Positions 35,026-43,532 of a DNA stretch of 64,000 bases are shown here, in pieces. The first letter of the stretch is position 1. The number at the start of each line of letters is the position of its first letter. The stretch spans positions 1-64,000 of the forward strand of contig NZ_BNCJ01000006.1 in NCBI RefSeq assembly GCF_014656415.1. Reading direction: 5' to 3'. The position numbers were made by a program, and so were the translations under genes. The DNA is from Seohaeicola zhoushanensis (GTDB taxonomy: Bacteria > Pseudomonadota > Alphaproteobacteria > Rhodobacterales > Rhodobacteraceae). The notes beneath the pieces are model-generated. The model was given only the letters and a program-made list of their open reading frames with translations. It had not been told where the DNA came from and ran no database searches.

Positions 35026-35880
35026 TCAGCGAAGCAGGACGACTGGCACTTTGCACGAGCGCACCATCTCCGTCGTGGTCGAGCCGATGATCATGCTGCG
35101 GATGCGGCTATGCCCATAGGCCCCCATCACCACCATGCCAAAGCCTTCTTCCTCGACCAGCCTGCCCAGTTCGGTCTCGGGCTGGCCCGGCACGATCCGC
35201 GTCGCCGCCTCGATCCCTGCTGCCTTCAGCAGCGCGGCGGCATCGGCCAGCCCCCTGCGAAGGTCGGCGGTGTCGGTGCCAACCGTCACGACGGTCACGG
35301 CGAGGTCGAGGAACAGCGGGCTGCGGGCGATCAGGTCGACCGCCTTCATGGCCGAGCGCCCGCCGTCATAGGCGACGAGCACCGAGCGCACCGGACGGAA
35401 GGCGCGCGAGGCGACGACAACCGGGCGATGAGCGACGCGGACGATCCTCTCGAGATTCGAGCCGAGGTGGCCCTTGGCGAAATCGGCGGCCTCGCCGCGC
35501 TTGCCGATGACGATGACGCGTGCCTCATCCTCGACCTCGGCGATGGTCTCGACGATGTCGCCATGGCGCAGGCGCGAGGTGACATCCGTGCCGCCGGCAC
35601 GTTCGACGATAGCGCGGGCATCCTCCAGGATCGCCCTTCCCCGCTGCCCGATCAGCCTGGCCCGCTGCGCGTCGAGTTCGGCCAGTTCCTCCATCAGCTG
35701 CGTGCGGGCGCCAAGGCGGATGGAACCGGACAGATTCTGCGTCTCGGGCGCCTCGCGGCGGCCCAGCACGTGCACCAGCTCGACCGGCGCCCCGGTGCGC
35801 GCCGAGATCCAGGCCGCGTGTTCGCAGACGCTCTCGGAATAGATGGAGCCGTCTACCAGGGCTATGATCTTCTCGGTCAT
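35026..35880 (-). CDS. Universal stress protein with two tandem Usp domains
   Basis: 284 residues from ATG 35880 (GGGAGGA upstream). First domain about 1-150 (KIIALVDGSIYSESV; VIVIGKRGEAADFAKGHLGSNLERIVR), second about 155-284 (RSVLVAYDGGRSAMKAV; VVMGAYGHSRIRSMIIGSTTTEMVR). The second keeps the G-x2-G-x9-G(S/T) ATP loop. Located 13 bp downstream of the SulP gene on the same strand and so probably co-expressed. Confidence 0.92.
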   Translation of the reverse strand: MTEKIIALVDGSIYSESVCEHAAWISARTGAPVELVHVLGRREAPETQNLSGSIRLGARTQLMEELAELDAQRARLIGQRGRAILEDARAIVERAGGTDVTSRLRHGDIVETIAEVEDEARVIVIGKRGEAADFAKGHLGSNLERIVRVAHRPVVVASRAFRPVRSVLVAYDGGRSAMKAVDLIARSPLFLDLAVTVVTVGTDTADLRRGLADAAALLKAAGIEAATRIVPGQPETELGRLVEEEGFGMVVMGAYGHSRIRSMIIGSTTTEMVRSCKVPVVLLR

Positions 35881-35893
35881 CGCGCGTCCTCCC

Positions 35894-37384
35894 TCAATGC
35901 GCCGACAATGCGTCGATGGCGCCGGGCTTGTCATGGGTCCCCAGCTTGTCGACGAGTGTCTCGGTGGCTTCGTTCATGCCGACGACCTCGACCTCGGCCC
36001 CCTCGCGGCGGAACTTGAGGATCGCCATGTCGAGCGCCTGCACCGAGCTGATGTCCCAGATATGCGAGCGGCATACGTCGATCACCACCCGCTCGGGCGC
36101 TTCGCGGAAGTCGAAGGCATTCATGAAGTCCTCGACCGAGCCGTAGAAGAGCTGACCCTCGACCCGGTAGGTCCGGATGCGTCCGTCGGCGCTGATCTCC
36201 GAAGTGACGCGGAACAACTGGGCGATCTTGGCGGCGAAGAAGATGCCCGACAGCAGCACGCCGACCAGCACGCCGATAGCGAGGTTGTGGGTATAGACCA
36301 CAGTCACCACGGTCGCGATCATCACGATCGACGAGGACCGCGGATGCACGCGCAGCGACTTGATCGAGGACCACGAGAAGGTGCCGATCGAGACCATGAT
36401 CATGATCGCCACCAGCGCCGGCATCGGGATGCGGCTGACCAGGTCGCCGAGGCCCACCACCAGGATCAGCAGGAACAGTCCCGCCACGAAGGTCGACAAC
36501 CGCCCGCGCCCGCCGGATTTCACGTTGATCATCGACTGCCCGATCATCGCGCAGCCGGCCATGCCGCCGATGAAGGCGGTGGCGGTATTGGCGACGCCCT
36601 GGCCGATGCATTCCATGTCGCGGTTCGATTTCGTGTCGGTCAGGTCGTCGACGATGTTCTGGGTCATCAGGCTTTCGAGCAGGCCCACCGTGGCCACGGC
36701 CACCGAATAGGGCAGGATGATCCAGAGCGTTTCCAGCGTGAAGGGCACCTGCGGGATCAGGAAGACCGGCAGAGTGTCGGGCAGTTCGCCCATGTCCCCG
36801 ACCGTGCGCACGTCCCAGCCGAAGGTGACGGTCAGCGCGGTCAACACGATGATCGTGACCAGCGGCGACGGGATCGCCTTGGCGACAAGCGGAAACAGGT
36901 AGATGATCGCCAGCCCCACCGCCACCAGCGCATAGGTCAGCCAGGTGACGTTGCGCGGGTCGAGCTCGGGCAGCTGCGCCATGAAAATCAGGATGGCAAG
37001 CGCGTTGACGAAGCCGGTCATGACGGACTTGGACACATAGCGCATCACGAAGCCCAGCTTCAGCATCCCCGCGCCGATTTGCAGCAGGCCCGCCAGCACG
37101 GTTGCCGCCAGCAGGTATTGCAAGCCATGATCGCGCACCAGAGTCACCATCAGCACCGCCGTCGCCGCGGTTGCGGCCGAGATCATGCCGGGCCGCCCGC
37201 CGGCGATCGCCGTAATGACGGCGATCGAGAAGCTGGCGTAGAGGCCGATCTTGGGATCGACCCCGGCGATGATCGAGAAGGCAATCGCCTCGGGGATCAG
37301 GGCCAGCGCCACGACGAGGCCCGAGAGCAGGTCGCCACGGATATTGCCGAACCACTGGTTGCGGTAAGCGTCGAATGAAATCAT
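35894..37384 (-). CDS. SulP-family anion transporter with STAS domain
   Basis: 496 residues. The hydrophobic transport domain (about 15-390) has [31 protein letters not shown], which is SulP motif 1, and [29 protein letters not shown]. The C-terminal STAS domain follows (about 400-490; [25 protein letters not shown]). The subgroup resembles SulP transporters of sulfate, bicarbonate or carboxylates, and the substrate cannot be read from sequence. A downstream Usp gene is 13 bp away. Confidence 0.93.
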   Translation of the reverse strand: MISFDAYRNQWFGNIRGDLLSGLVVALALIPEAIAFSIIAGVDPKIGLYASFSIAVITAIAGGRPGMISAATAATAVLMVTLVRDHGLQYLLAATVLAGLLQIGAGMLKLGFVMRYVSKSVMTGFVNALAILIFMAQLPELDPRNVTWLTYALVAVGLAIIYLFPLVAKAIPSPLVTIIVLTALTVTFGWDVRTVGDMGELPDTLPVFLIPQVPFTLETLWIILPYSVAVATVGLLESLMTQNIVDDLTDTKSNRDMECIGQGVANTATAFIGGMAGCAMIGQSMINVKSGGRGRLSTFVAGLFLLILVVGLGDLVSRIPMPALVAIMIMVSIGTFSWSSIKSLRVHPRSSSIVMIATVVTVVYTHNLAIGVLVGVLLSGIFFAAKIAQLFRVTSEISADGRIRTYRVEGQLFYGSVEDFMNAFDFREAPERVVIDVCRSHIWDISSVQALDMAILKFRREGAEVEVVGMNEATETLVDKLGTHDKPGAIDALSAH

Positions 37385-37567
37385 CAGATCGGTTCCGATA
37401 TCGGCGCGTCAAGCGCGGCCGGTGCGCAGATGCGCCGTTGTCTGTCGTTGTCCGGCGGATCGGCGGCCGGAAGAGCCACCCGGAATCGCTTCCGGGTCCA
37501 GGTTCGCTGCATTGCGGCATAGGGGCAACGGGCCAGAAGGGCAACCCGAATGCGGTCGCGCCGACCT

Positions 37568-38203
37568 CTAACGCCGGAACTCCCTGGCGTCGACGCCCTC
37601 GCGTGCCTTGTAGACCGGCAGTTGCCAGTTGAAGGCCAGCGCGCCGCCGCGCAGGGCAAAGGCCATCCCCGCGCCGCCGAGCGCCGAGACCAGCAGGCTC
37701 GCCTCGGCCTGCCGGCAAGCGACAAAGACCACCGCCCCGAGCAGCGCGGCGGTGACGTAGATCTCGCGCCGCAACAACACCGAGGGTTCGTTTGCCAGGA
37801 CGTCGCGCAGGATGCCTCCCAGCGTCCCGGTCAGCACCCCCATCACCACCGCCACCGTGGCGCTGCCCGAGATCAGCAGGCCCTTGTAGGTGCCGAAGAC
37901 GCCGTATGCGGCCAGCGCGGCAGCATCGAGCCAGAGCAGCCAGCGATAGCGCGATTCGGCGAAATGCGCGGTGAAGTAGAGGACCACCGAAGCAATCGCG
38001 CAGACGATGATATAGTCGGGCCGCACCACCCAGAAGACCGGCACCCCGAGGACGAGGTCGCGCACGGTTCCGCCGCCGATCCCGGTGACCGCGCCCAGGA
38101 AGACGAACCCCAGAATATCGAGCTGCTTGCGCGACGCCGCCAGCGCGCCTGTCGCCGAGAACAGCGCAACCCCGGCGTAATCAAAGAATTCCACCACGTT
38201 CAT
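37568..38203 (-). CDS. TRIC-type (UPF0126/YicG-like) cation channel family protein
   Basis: 211 residues with six or seven helices in two similar halves. Signature GAVTGIGGGTVRDLVLG and its counterpart GVLTGTLGGILRDVLANEPSVLLRREIY are the paired glycine motifs of UPF0126. Bacterial homologues of trimeric intracellular cation channels form K-permeable trimers. A stable hairpin overlaps the presumed ribosome site (38214-38245). Confidence 0.9.
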   Translation of the reverse strand: MNVVEFFDYAGVALFSATGALAASRKQLDILGFVFLGAVTGIGGGTVRDLVLGVPVFWVVRPDYIIVCAIASVVLYFTAHFAESRYRWLLWLDAAALAAYGVFGTYKGLLISGSATVAVVMGVLTGTLGGILRDVLANEPSVLLRREIYVTAALLGAVVFVACRQAEASLLVSALGGAGMAFALRGGALAFNWQLPVYKAREGVDAREFRR

Positions 38204-38213
38204 GCGTCAGCCC

Positions 38214-38245
38214 CCATCTCGCGCAGGTTGCCCGCGCGGAGATGG
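38214..38245 (-). promoter_or_regulatory. 5' leader hairpin that may mask the ribosome site of the TRIC gene
   Basis: On the minus strand CCATCTCCGCGC and GCGCGAGATGG pair around a short loop, and adjoining C and G runs can lengthen the stem. The GGGG run just before ATG 38203 lies at the base of the 3' arm, so translation control is possible. Confidence 0.35.
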
Positions 38246-38469
38246 CGGGGCTGCTTTCATCCTGTTGCCGCCATCATAGCCGGAAGTATTGCCGGAGGGC
38301 GAGATGGAGCGGACCGTCTAGAAATCTATTGTCGGCGGGGCCGGATATGACACGAACCCCAATTGCGCGCCATGTGGGGACCATTTGCCGCTTGGCCCCG
38401 AGGCCAGCCCTGGCATAGGAGGGGCCGAGGCATTGGCAGGCTCCTGGAGCTTTGAGGGGAATTGGGCAG

Positions 38470-39147
38470 ATGAACTTCACATTGCAGAGCACGCAGCGGG
38501 TCAAGGGCCTCGTCTTTGACCTGGACGGCACGCTGATCGACAGCGCGCGCGATATCATGACCGCCGCCAACCGCCTGCTGGCCGACCATTCCGCCGAACC
38601 GATTGACCTGGAACAGACCATCCGCTTTATCGGGCATGGCATTCCGACGTTGGTGCGCCGGGTGCTGGACCATCGCGGGATAGGCCATGACGAGGCCATC
38701 CTAGCCGAGCAGGTCCGCATCTTCTCCGGCTACTATGGCCCCGCCGCCACCGAGACGACGCATCCCTACCCCGGCGTGATGGAGATGCTGGCGCAGCTTG
38801 CCGCGAGGGAGTTTGGCCTGGCGATCTGCACCAACAAGGCGGAAGCGGCAACGAAGCTGATTTGCGACACGCTGGGGCTGACACCCTATTTCCCCGTCAT
38901 CATCGGCGGCGACACGCTGGCCGTGCGCAAGCCCGACCCGGCCCCGCTGCTTCTGGCGATCGAGCGGCTGGGGGTCGCCGTCGACGAATGCCTCTATGTC
39001 GGGGACAGCGAAACCGACTACGCCACCGCGCGCAACGCCGGGGTGCGCTTCGCCTATTTCGAAGGCGGCTATCAGCGCCGGGACATCGCCGATTTCGCGC
39101 CGGACTACCGGCTGGCGGCGACATCCGAGATCACGGGGCTCGTCTAG
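38470..39147 (+). CDS. gph: HAD-family phosphatase, phosphoglycolate phosphatase-like
   Basis: 225 residues from ATG 38470; an in-frame TTG 18 nt upstream is less likely because GAGGGGA lies close to it. HAD motif I FDLDGTLIDSA, motif II ICTNKAE, motif III Lys in RKPDP, and motif IV YVGDSETDYATARNAG are all intact. Length and motifs fit Gph, which removes phosphate from 2-phosphoglycolate in the cytoplasm. No RuBisCO context, so it may serve DNA-repair-derived phosphoglycolate or another small phosphate. Confidence 0.87.
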   Translation: MNFTLQSTQRVKGLVFDLDGTLIDSARDIMTAANRLLADHSAEPIDLEQTIRFIGHGIPTLVRRVLDHRGIGHDEAILAEQVRIFSGYYGPAATETTHPYPGVMEMLAQLAAREFGLAICTNKAEAATKLICDTLGLTPYFPVIIGGDTLAVRKPDPAPLLLAIERLGVAVDECLYVGDSETDYATARNAGVRFAYFEGGYQRRDIADFAPDYRLAATSEITGLV

Positions 39148-39325
39148 CGGTCAGTGCCCCCGCGCCAGCGGCCCGCCACATCGACTGTACGATGCCACGT
39201 GGCGCCTCGGTACATTTTCATCGTGTGAACGGCGATGGAACAGGCTATGACAGGCACCGGTACCCCGGCTGAACTGGCAGTCATGGCCCGGAACTGACCG
39301 GTGCCGTCGACGAACTGGACAGAGA

Positions 39326-40750
39326 ATGCATTTCGTATTTTTCATCAATGGTCTGGTCCTGCTGTTCTTCGCTTCGCTGATGGGGCTGACCGCGCTGCTC
39401 TTCCAGGACACGGCGGCCGAGTTCCTGACCTCTGCCGTCATCTCCGGCCTGATCGGCGCGCTGCTCTGCCTGACGACACGATCATCCTTTGATCGGCTGC
39501 AAACGGTTCACACCTTCCTGCTGACCTCCAGCGTCTGGATGACCGCGGCGGCGGTCGGGGCGTTGCCGCTGTTCCTCTGGTCGCTCTCGCCGGTCGATGC
39601 CTTCTTCGAAGCCATGTCCGGCATCACCACCACCGGCTCCACAGTGATGACCGGCCTCGACGGCACCGCGCGTGGCATCATCTTCTGGCGCGCCGTGCTG
39701 CAGGCGGTCGGAGGCGTCGGCTTCATCGTCACGGGCATCGCGCTGCTGCCGATCCTGAACATCGGCGGGATGCAGCTCTTCCGCACCGAAAGTTCGGACA
39801 AGGGCGAGAAGGAGCTGCGCAACGCGACCCTCTTCGCCACCGCCACGCTGAAGGTCTACCTCGGCCTGATGAGCCTCTGCGCCTTCATCTACTTCCTGGG
39901 CGGCATGAACGGGTTTGACGCCATCACCCATGCGATGACCACGCTCTCGACCGGCGGCTATTCCGGCTATGACGCCTCCTTCGGCCATTTCCAGAGCCCG
40001 TTCCTGGAGTGGACGGCGACCTTCTTCATGTTCTGCGGCTCGCTGCCCTTCGCCTGGTATATCCGCGTTGTAACGAAACGGGCGTTCCGCAGCGAACAGG
40101 TCAGCGCCATGGTGATGAGCCTCACGGTGGTCATCCTGTCCCTCTCGGCCTGGCTGGTCCTGTTCCGCTCCGTCGCACCGCTCGAGGCGCTGCGCATGGT
40201 CGCCTTCAACGTCGTCTCGGTGGTGTCCACCACCGGCTTCGCCACCACCGACTACACGCTCTGGGGCCCCTTCGCGGCCTTCGCCTTCTTCGCGCTGACC
40301 AGCGTGGGCGGCTGCACCGGGTCGACCGCAGGCGGAGCCAAGGCGATGCGCTGGCTGATCCTGAAACGCTCGGTCGGCGCGCAATTGCAGATGATCCGCT
40401 CGCCGCACCGGATGGTGGTCGTCCGCTACGAGGGGCAGCGCATCAACGAGGACGTCTGGAACGGGGTCATCACCTTCTTTGCCTTCTACTTCCTGACTTT
40501 CGCAGTTCTGGCAGTCGCGCTCGACCTGCTGGGGCTGGACTTCGCGACCGCGATCAGCGGCGCGCTGACCGCGCTTGCCAATGTCGGCCCCGGTGTCGGC
40601 CCGATCATCGGCCCGGCCGGCAACTTCGCGACGCTCTCGGACCCGGTGAAGATGGTGCTGTCGCTTGGGATGTATCTCGGCCGGCTCGAAATGGTGACGG
40701 TCTTCGTGCTGCTGATGCCGGTGTTCTGGCGCGAAGTCCGCTCGATGTGA
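39326..40750 (+). CDS. trkH: TrkH-family potassium uptake protein
   Basis: 474 residues. Four MPM repeats with pore loops: FEAMSGITTTGSTVMTGLD (loop 1), AMTTLSTGGYSGYD (loop 2), FNVVSVVSTTGFATTDY (loop 3) and ISGALTALANVGPGVGPIIGPAGNFA (loop 4), each with the selectivity Gly. VGGCTGSTAGGAKAMRW is the characteristic post-loop motif. It forms the K channel part of the Trk system. The cytoplasmic partner TrkA is not in the window. Confidence 0.95.
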   Translation: MHFVFFINGLVLLFFASLMGLTALLFQDTAAEFLTSAVISGLIGALLCLTTRSSFDRLQTVHTFLLTSSVWMTAAAVGALPLFLWSLSPVDAFFEAMSGITTTGSTVMTGLDGTARGIIFWRAVLQAVGGVGFIVTGIALLPILNIGGMQLFRTESSDKGEKELRNATLFATATLKVYLGLMSLCAFIYFLGGMNGFDAITHAMTTLSTGGYSGYDASFGHFQSPFLEWTATFFMFCGSLPFAWYIRVVTKRAFRSEQVSAMVMSLTVVILSLSAWLVLFRSVAPLEALRMVAFNVVSVVSTTGFATTDYTLWGPFAAFAFFALTSVGGCTGSTAGGAKAMRWLILKRSVGAQLQMIRSPHRMVVVRYEGQRINEDVWNGVITFFAFYFLTFAVLAVALDLLGLDFATAISGALTALANVGPGVGPIIGPAGNFATLSDPVKMVLSLGMYLGRLEMVTVFVLLMPVFWREVRSM

Positions 40751-40870
40751 AGCACCAACGCCCGTCGGAAGCCTGCGTGACTCCGCCATATGCCCAAATC
40801 CAGGGCCCGATGCGCCAGATCCCGCCTGCCCAGCCGCACCCGCGTCGATTCGCGCTTTGCAGCCGCGCTC

Positions 40871-40884
40871 TTGATATGGGTCAA
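40871..40884. promoter_or_regulatory. FNR-type box upstream of phasin and phaC
   Basis: TTGATATGGGTCAA matches TTGAT-N4-GTCAA, an accepted FNR/FnrL variant. Its near edge is 54 bp upstream of the phasin start, so oxygen-dependent control of the PHA genes is plausible. Confidence 0.5.
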
Positions 40885-40938
40885 TGCGGGAGGATCCGGG
40901 TCGCACTACACGGGTCCGGTCATCAGGGGAGAACGCCC

Positions 40939-41307
40939 ATGAACAAGATCGCGAAAGAGACGCAGGCCGAGGCCAAGGTTTCGGCAGCAGATATTGCCCA
41001 GAACAGTTATGAACGGATGGCCGAGATGGAACTTGCCCTGATCCGCCCGATGAGCAACTTCGGCGTCGCCATGGCCGATGCCTGGGCCGACCTGATCGCG
41101 GAATCGGCAAGCTTCATCGCACAGCGCCTCCGCCAGGACGCCCGGACGCAGCACGCCATCCTGCATTGCCGCTCCGCCTCGGACCTGCACGAGATCCACG
41201 CCTCCTTCTTCCAGAAGGCCATCGACGATTACCAGGACGAGGCCGCGCGGATGAGTTCGATCCTCGAACGCTCTGCCCGCGCGATGACGGAAACCAAGGA
41301 AACATAG
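40939..41307 (+). CDS. Phasin family protein
   Basis: 122 residues, all helical, with GGGGAGAA upstream of ATG. The phasin_2-type pattern is visible: NSYERMAEMELALIRPMSNFGVAMADAWADLIAESASFIAQRLRQDARTQ in short, then the CRSASDLHEIHASFFQKAIDDYQDEAARM segment typical of granule-surface proteins. It coats polyhydroxyalkanoate granules and controls their number and size. The stop is 2 nt before the phaC start, confirming the pair. Confidence 0.87.
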   Translation: MNKIAKETQAEAKVSAADIAQNSYERMAEMELALIRPMSNFGVAMADAWADLIAESASFIAQRLRQDARTQHAILHCRSASDLHEIHASFFQKAIDDYQDEAARMSSILERSARAMTETKET

Positions 41308-41309
41308 AC

Positions 41310-43082
41310 TTGAACGACCAGGCGCAGGCCGGGATCACCGGCGAGGAGGATGACTCCGCCGTCGACCCGCGCAGTGCATCGCATTCGCTGGACCGCCATC
41401 TGCACGCGCAGATGGCCCGCTTCACGCGGGGTCTTGCGCCCGCGGCGCTGATGCTGGCCTGGGCCGACTGGGCCATGCACCTCGCCACCTCGCCCGAGAA
41501 ACAGGGCCAGCTCGTCAGCAAGGCCTTCAACAAGGCGATGCGCCTGCAACGTTTCCTGCTCAGCTGCGCGCGCAACGAGGGCTGCGGTGAGAGTTGCATC
41601 GCCCCCCTGCCCCAGGACCGCCGCTTCAATGGCGAGGCCTGGAAGGAATGGCCCTGGAACTTTTGGTCTCAGGCCTTCCTGCTCAACCAGCAATGGTGGC
41701 ACGTCGCGACCACCGGCGTTCACGGCGTCTCGGCCGAGAACGAGCGGCAGATCTCCTTCCTGACCCGCCAGCTGCTCGACATGTGGGCGCCGACCAACTT
41801 TCCCTGGAGCAATCCCGAGGTGCTGGCCGCGACCCGCGCCGAGAACGGCATGAACCTGGTGCGCGGGCTGATGAACCTGGTCGAGGACATCCAGCGCAAC
41901 GCCGAGGGCCGCCCGCCGGTCGGCACCGAAGCGTTCCAGCCGGGCCGCGATGTCGCGGTGACGCCGGGCAAGGTGGTCTTCCGCAACCGGCTGATCGAAC
42001 TGATCCAGTATTCGCCGACAACCGGGACGGTCCGGCCCGAACCGGTTCTGATCGTCCCGGCCTGGATCATGAAGTATTACATCCTCGACCTGTCGCCGCA
42101 GAATTCGCTGATCCGCTGGCTGGTCAGCCAGGGATACACCGTCTTCGCCATCTGCTGGCTCAACCCCGAAACCGTGGACCGTGACCTGGGGCTGGAGGAT
42201 TACCGCGAGCTCGGCATCATGGCCGCGCTCGACACCATCGGCGCGATCACGCCCGAGAAGGTCCATGCCACCGGCTATTGCCTGGGCGGCACACTGCTGT
42301 CGATCGCGGCCGCAGCCATGGCGCGCGACGGCGACGACCGCCTGGCCAGCCTGACGCTGATCGCGGCCCAGACCGATTTCACCGAGGCCGGCGAGATCCG
42401 CCTGTTCATCACCGAAAGCCAGGTGGCCTTCCTCGAAGACCTGATGGCCGAACGCGGCTACCTGGAAGCGCGCGAGATGGCCGGGGCCTTCCAGTTGCTA
42501 CGCTCGAACGACCTGCTCTGGTCGCGGGTGGTACGTGACTACCTGCTCGGCAAGCGGGCCCCGATGACCGACATGATGGCCTGGAACGCCGATGCGACGC
42601 GGATGCCGGCGCGGATGCATTCGGAGTACCTGCGCCACCTCTTCCTCGACAACGACCTGGCCGAGGGCCGCCTGATCGCCGCTGGCCGGCCGGTTGCGAT
42701 CCCCGACATCGTCGCCCCGGTCTTCGCGGTCGGCACCGAAACCGACCACGTGGCGCCGTGGAAATCGGTCTACAAGCTGACGCTGGATGCCGATGCCGAG
42801 GTGACCTTCCTGCTCACCAACGGCGGGCATAACACCGGGATCGTGTCCGAGCCCGGCCGGGCCAACCGGCACTATCGCATGGCGACGCATCACGTGGGCG
42901 AACCCTGGCTCGACCCGGACACCTGGATCGAGGCGACACCGGTTCACGAGGGTTCGTGGTGGCCCGCCTGGGAGCAATGGCTCGCCCGGCATTCCAGCCC
43001 TCCCGGCCCGCCGCCGCGCATGGGCATGCCGCGCACCAAGCCGATCTGCGACGCGCCTGGAACCTATATCCTGACCCGCTGA
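41310..43082 (+). CDS. phaC: Class I poly(3-hydroxyalkanoate) synthase
   Basis: 590 residues if translation begins at TTG 41310, with AAGGAA 12 nt upstream and the phasin stop 2 nt before; no better ATG is near. The lipase-like box GYCLGG places the catalytic Cys at 324, with Asp in GTETDHVAPW and His in NGGHNTGI, as in class I synthases of this length. It polymerises hydroxyacyl-CoA to PHA on the granule surface. The N-terminal 100 residues are helical and variable, as usual for the class. Neither phaA/phaB nor phaR is adjacent. Confidence 0.95.
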   Translation: MNDQAQAGITGEEDDSAVDPRSASHSLDRHLHAQMARFTRGLAPAALMLAWADWAMHLATSPEKQGQLVSKAFNKAMRLQRFLLSCARNEGCGESCIAPLPQDRRFNGEAWKEWPWNFWSQAFLLNQQWWHVATTGVHGVSAENERQISFLTRQLLDMWAPTNFPWSNPEVLAATRAENGMNLVRGLMNLVEDIQRNAEGRPPVGTEAFQPGRDVAVTPGKVVFRNRLIELIQYSPTTGTVRPEPVLIVPAWIMKYYILDLSPQNSLIRWLVSQGYTVFAICWLNPETVDRDLGLEDYRELGIMAALDTIGAITPEKVHATGYCLGGTLLSIAAAAMARDGDDRLASLTLIAAQTDFTEAGEIRLFITESQVAFLEDLMAERGYLEAREMAGAFQLLRSNDLLWSRVVRDYLLGKRAPMTDMMAWNADATRMPARMHSEYLRHLFLDNDLAEGRLIAAGRPVAIPDIVAPVFAVGTETDHVAPWKSVYKLTLDADAEVTFLLTNGGHNTGIVSEPGRANRHYRMATHHVGEPWLDPDTWIEATPVHEGSWWPAWEQWLARHSSPPGPPPRMGMPRTKPICDAPGTYILTR

Positions 43083-43532
43083 ACCGGGCCGTTTCGCCGG
43101 TTGGCGAGGCCTGCGAATGACGGAAGGAATCTGCCCCGTCCGCGGCAGATTTGCGGCGTTCCTTGCAGTCCTGGCCCGTCGCCTTGCACGAGATGCCGCC
43201 ATAGTTTGGCCCCTTTCATGCCGTTTTTCCCGATTCGCCGTTTTGCCCGGACGCGGGCGATTGCGGCGCGCGGGTGGTAGGGCGCAGCGGGAAAAGGCCT
43301 ATTTTTCGGGAATCTTTTGGCCGTCGAATTGCATCGCCTTTTCAAACCGGTAGCACCGTTGCACCGGTCCGGTGACAGGCTGCGACTGACGAAAGGAAAA
43401 GGCGAAAGGACGACAAGCCGCCCAATTGTCGTCAAATTGATCTTGCAACCTTAAGGAGAATTCAACAGATCAAGCACGACCGAAGCGTTCATCGGACAAG
43501 GCCGGAATCTGTCAAGTAAGGCTGGAGTGTTC
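43083..43532. other. 450-bp region between phaC and the GTPase pair
   Basis: No gene. The upstream two thirds are GC-rich; the last 100 bp are AT-richer (CAATTGTCGTCAAATTGATC, then AAGGAGAATTC) and probably hold the promoter of the GTPase operon. A ribosome-site-like AAGGAG at 43453 has no start codon after it. Confidence 0.4.

Noticed and set aside
43117-43353. 78-residue ORF between phaC and the GTPase genes
   Set aside because: No ribosome site, Arg-rich shadow-like composition and no family.
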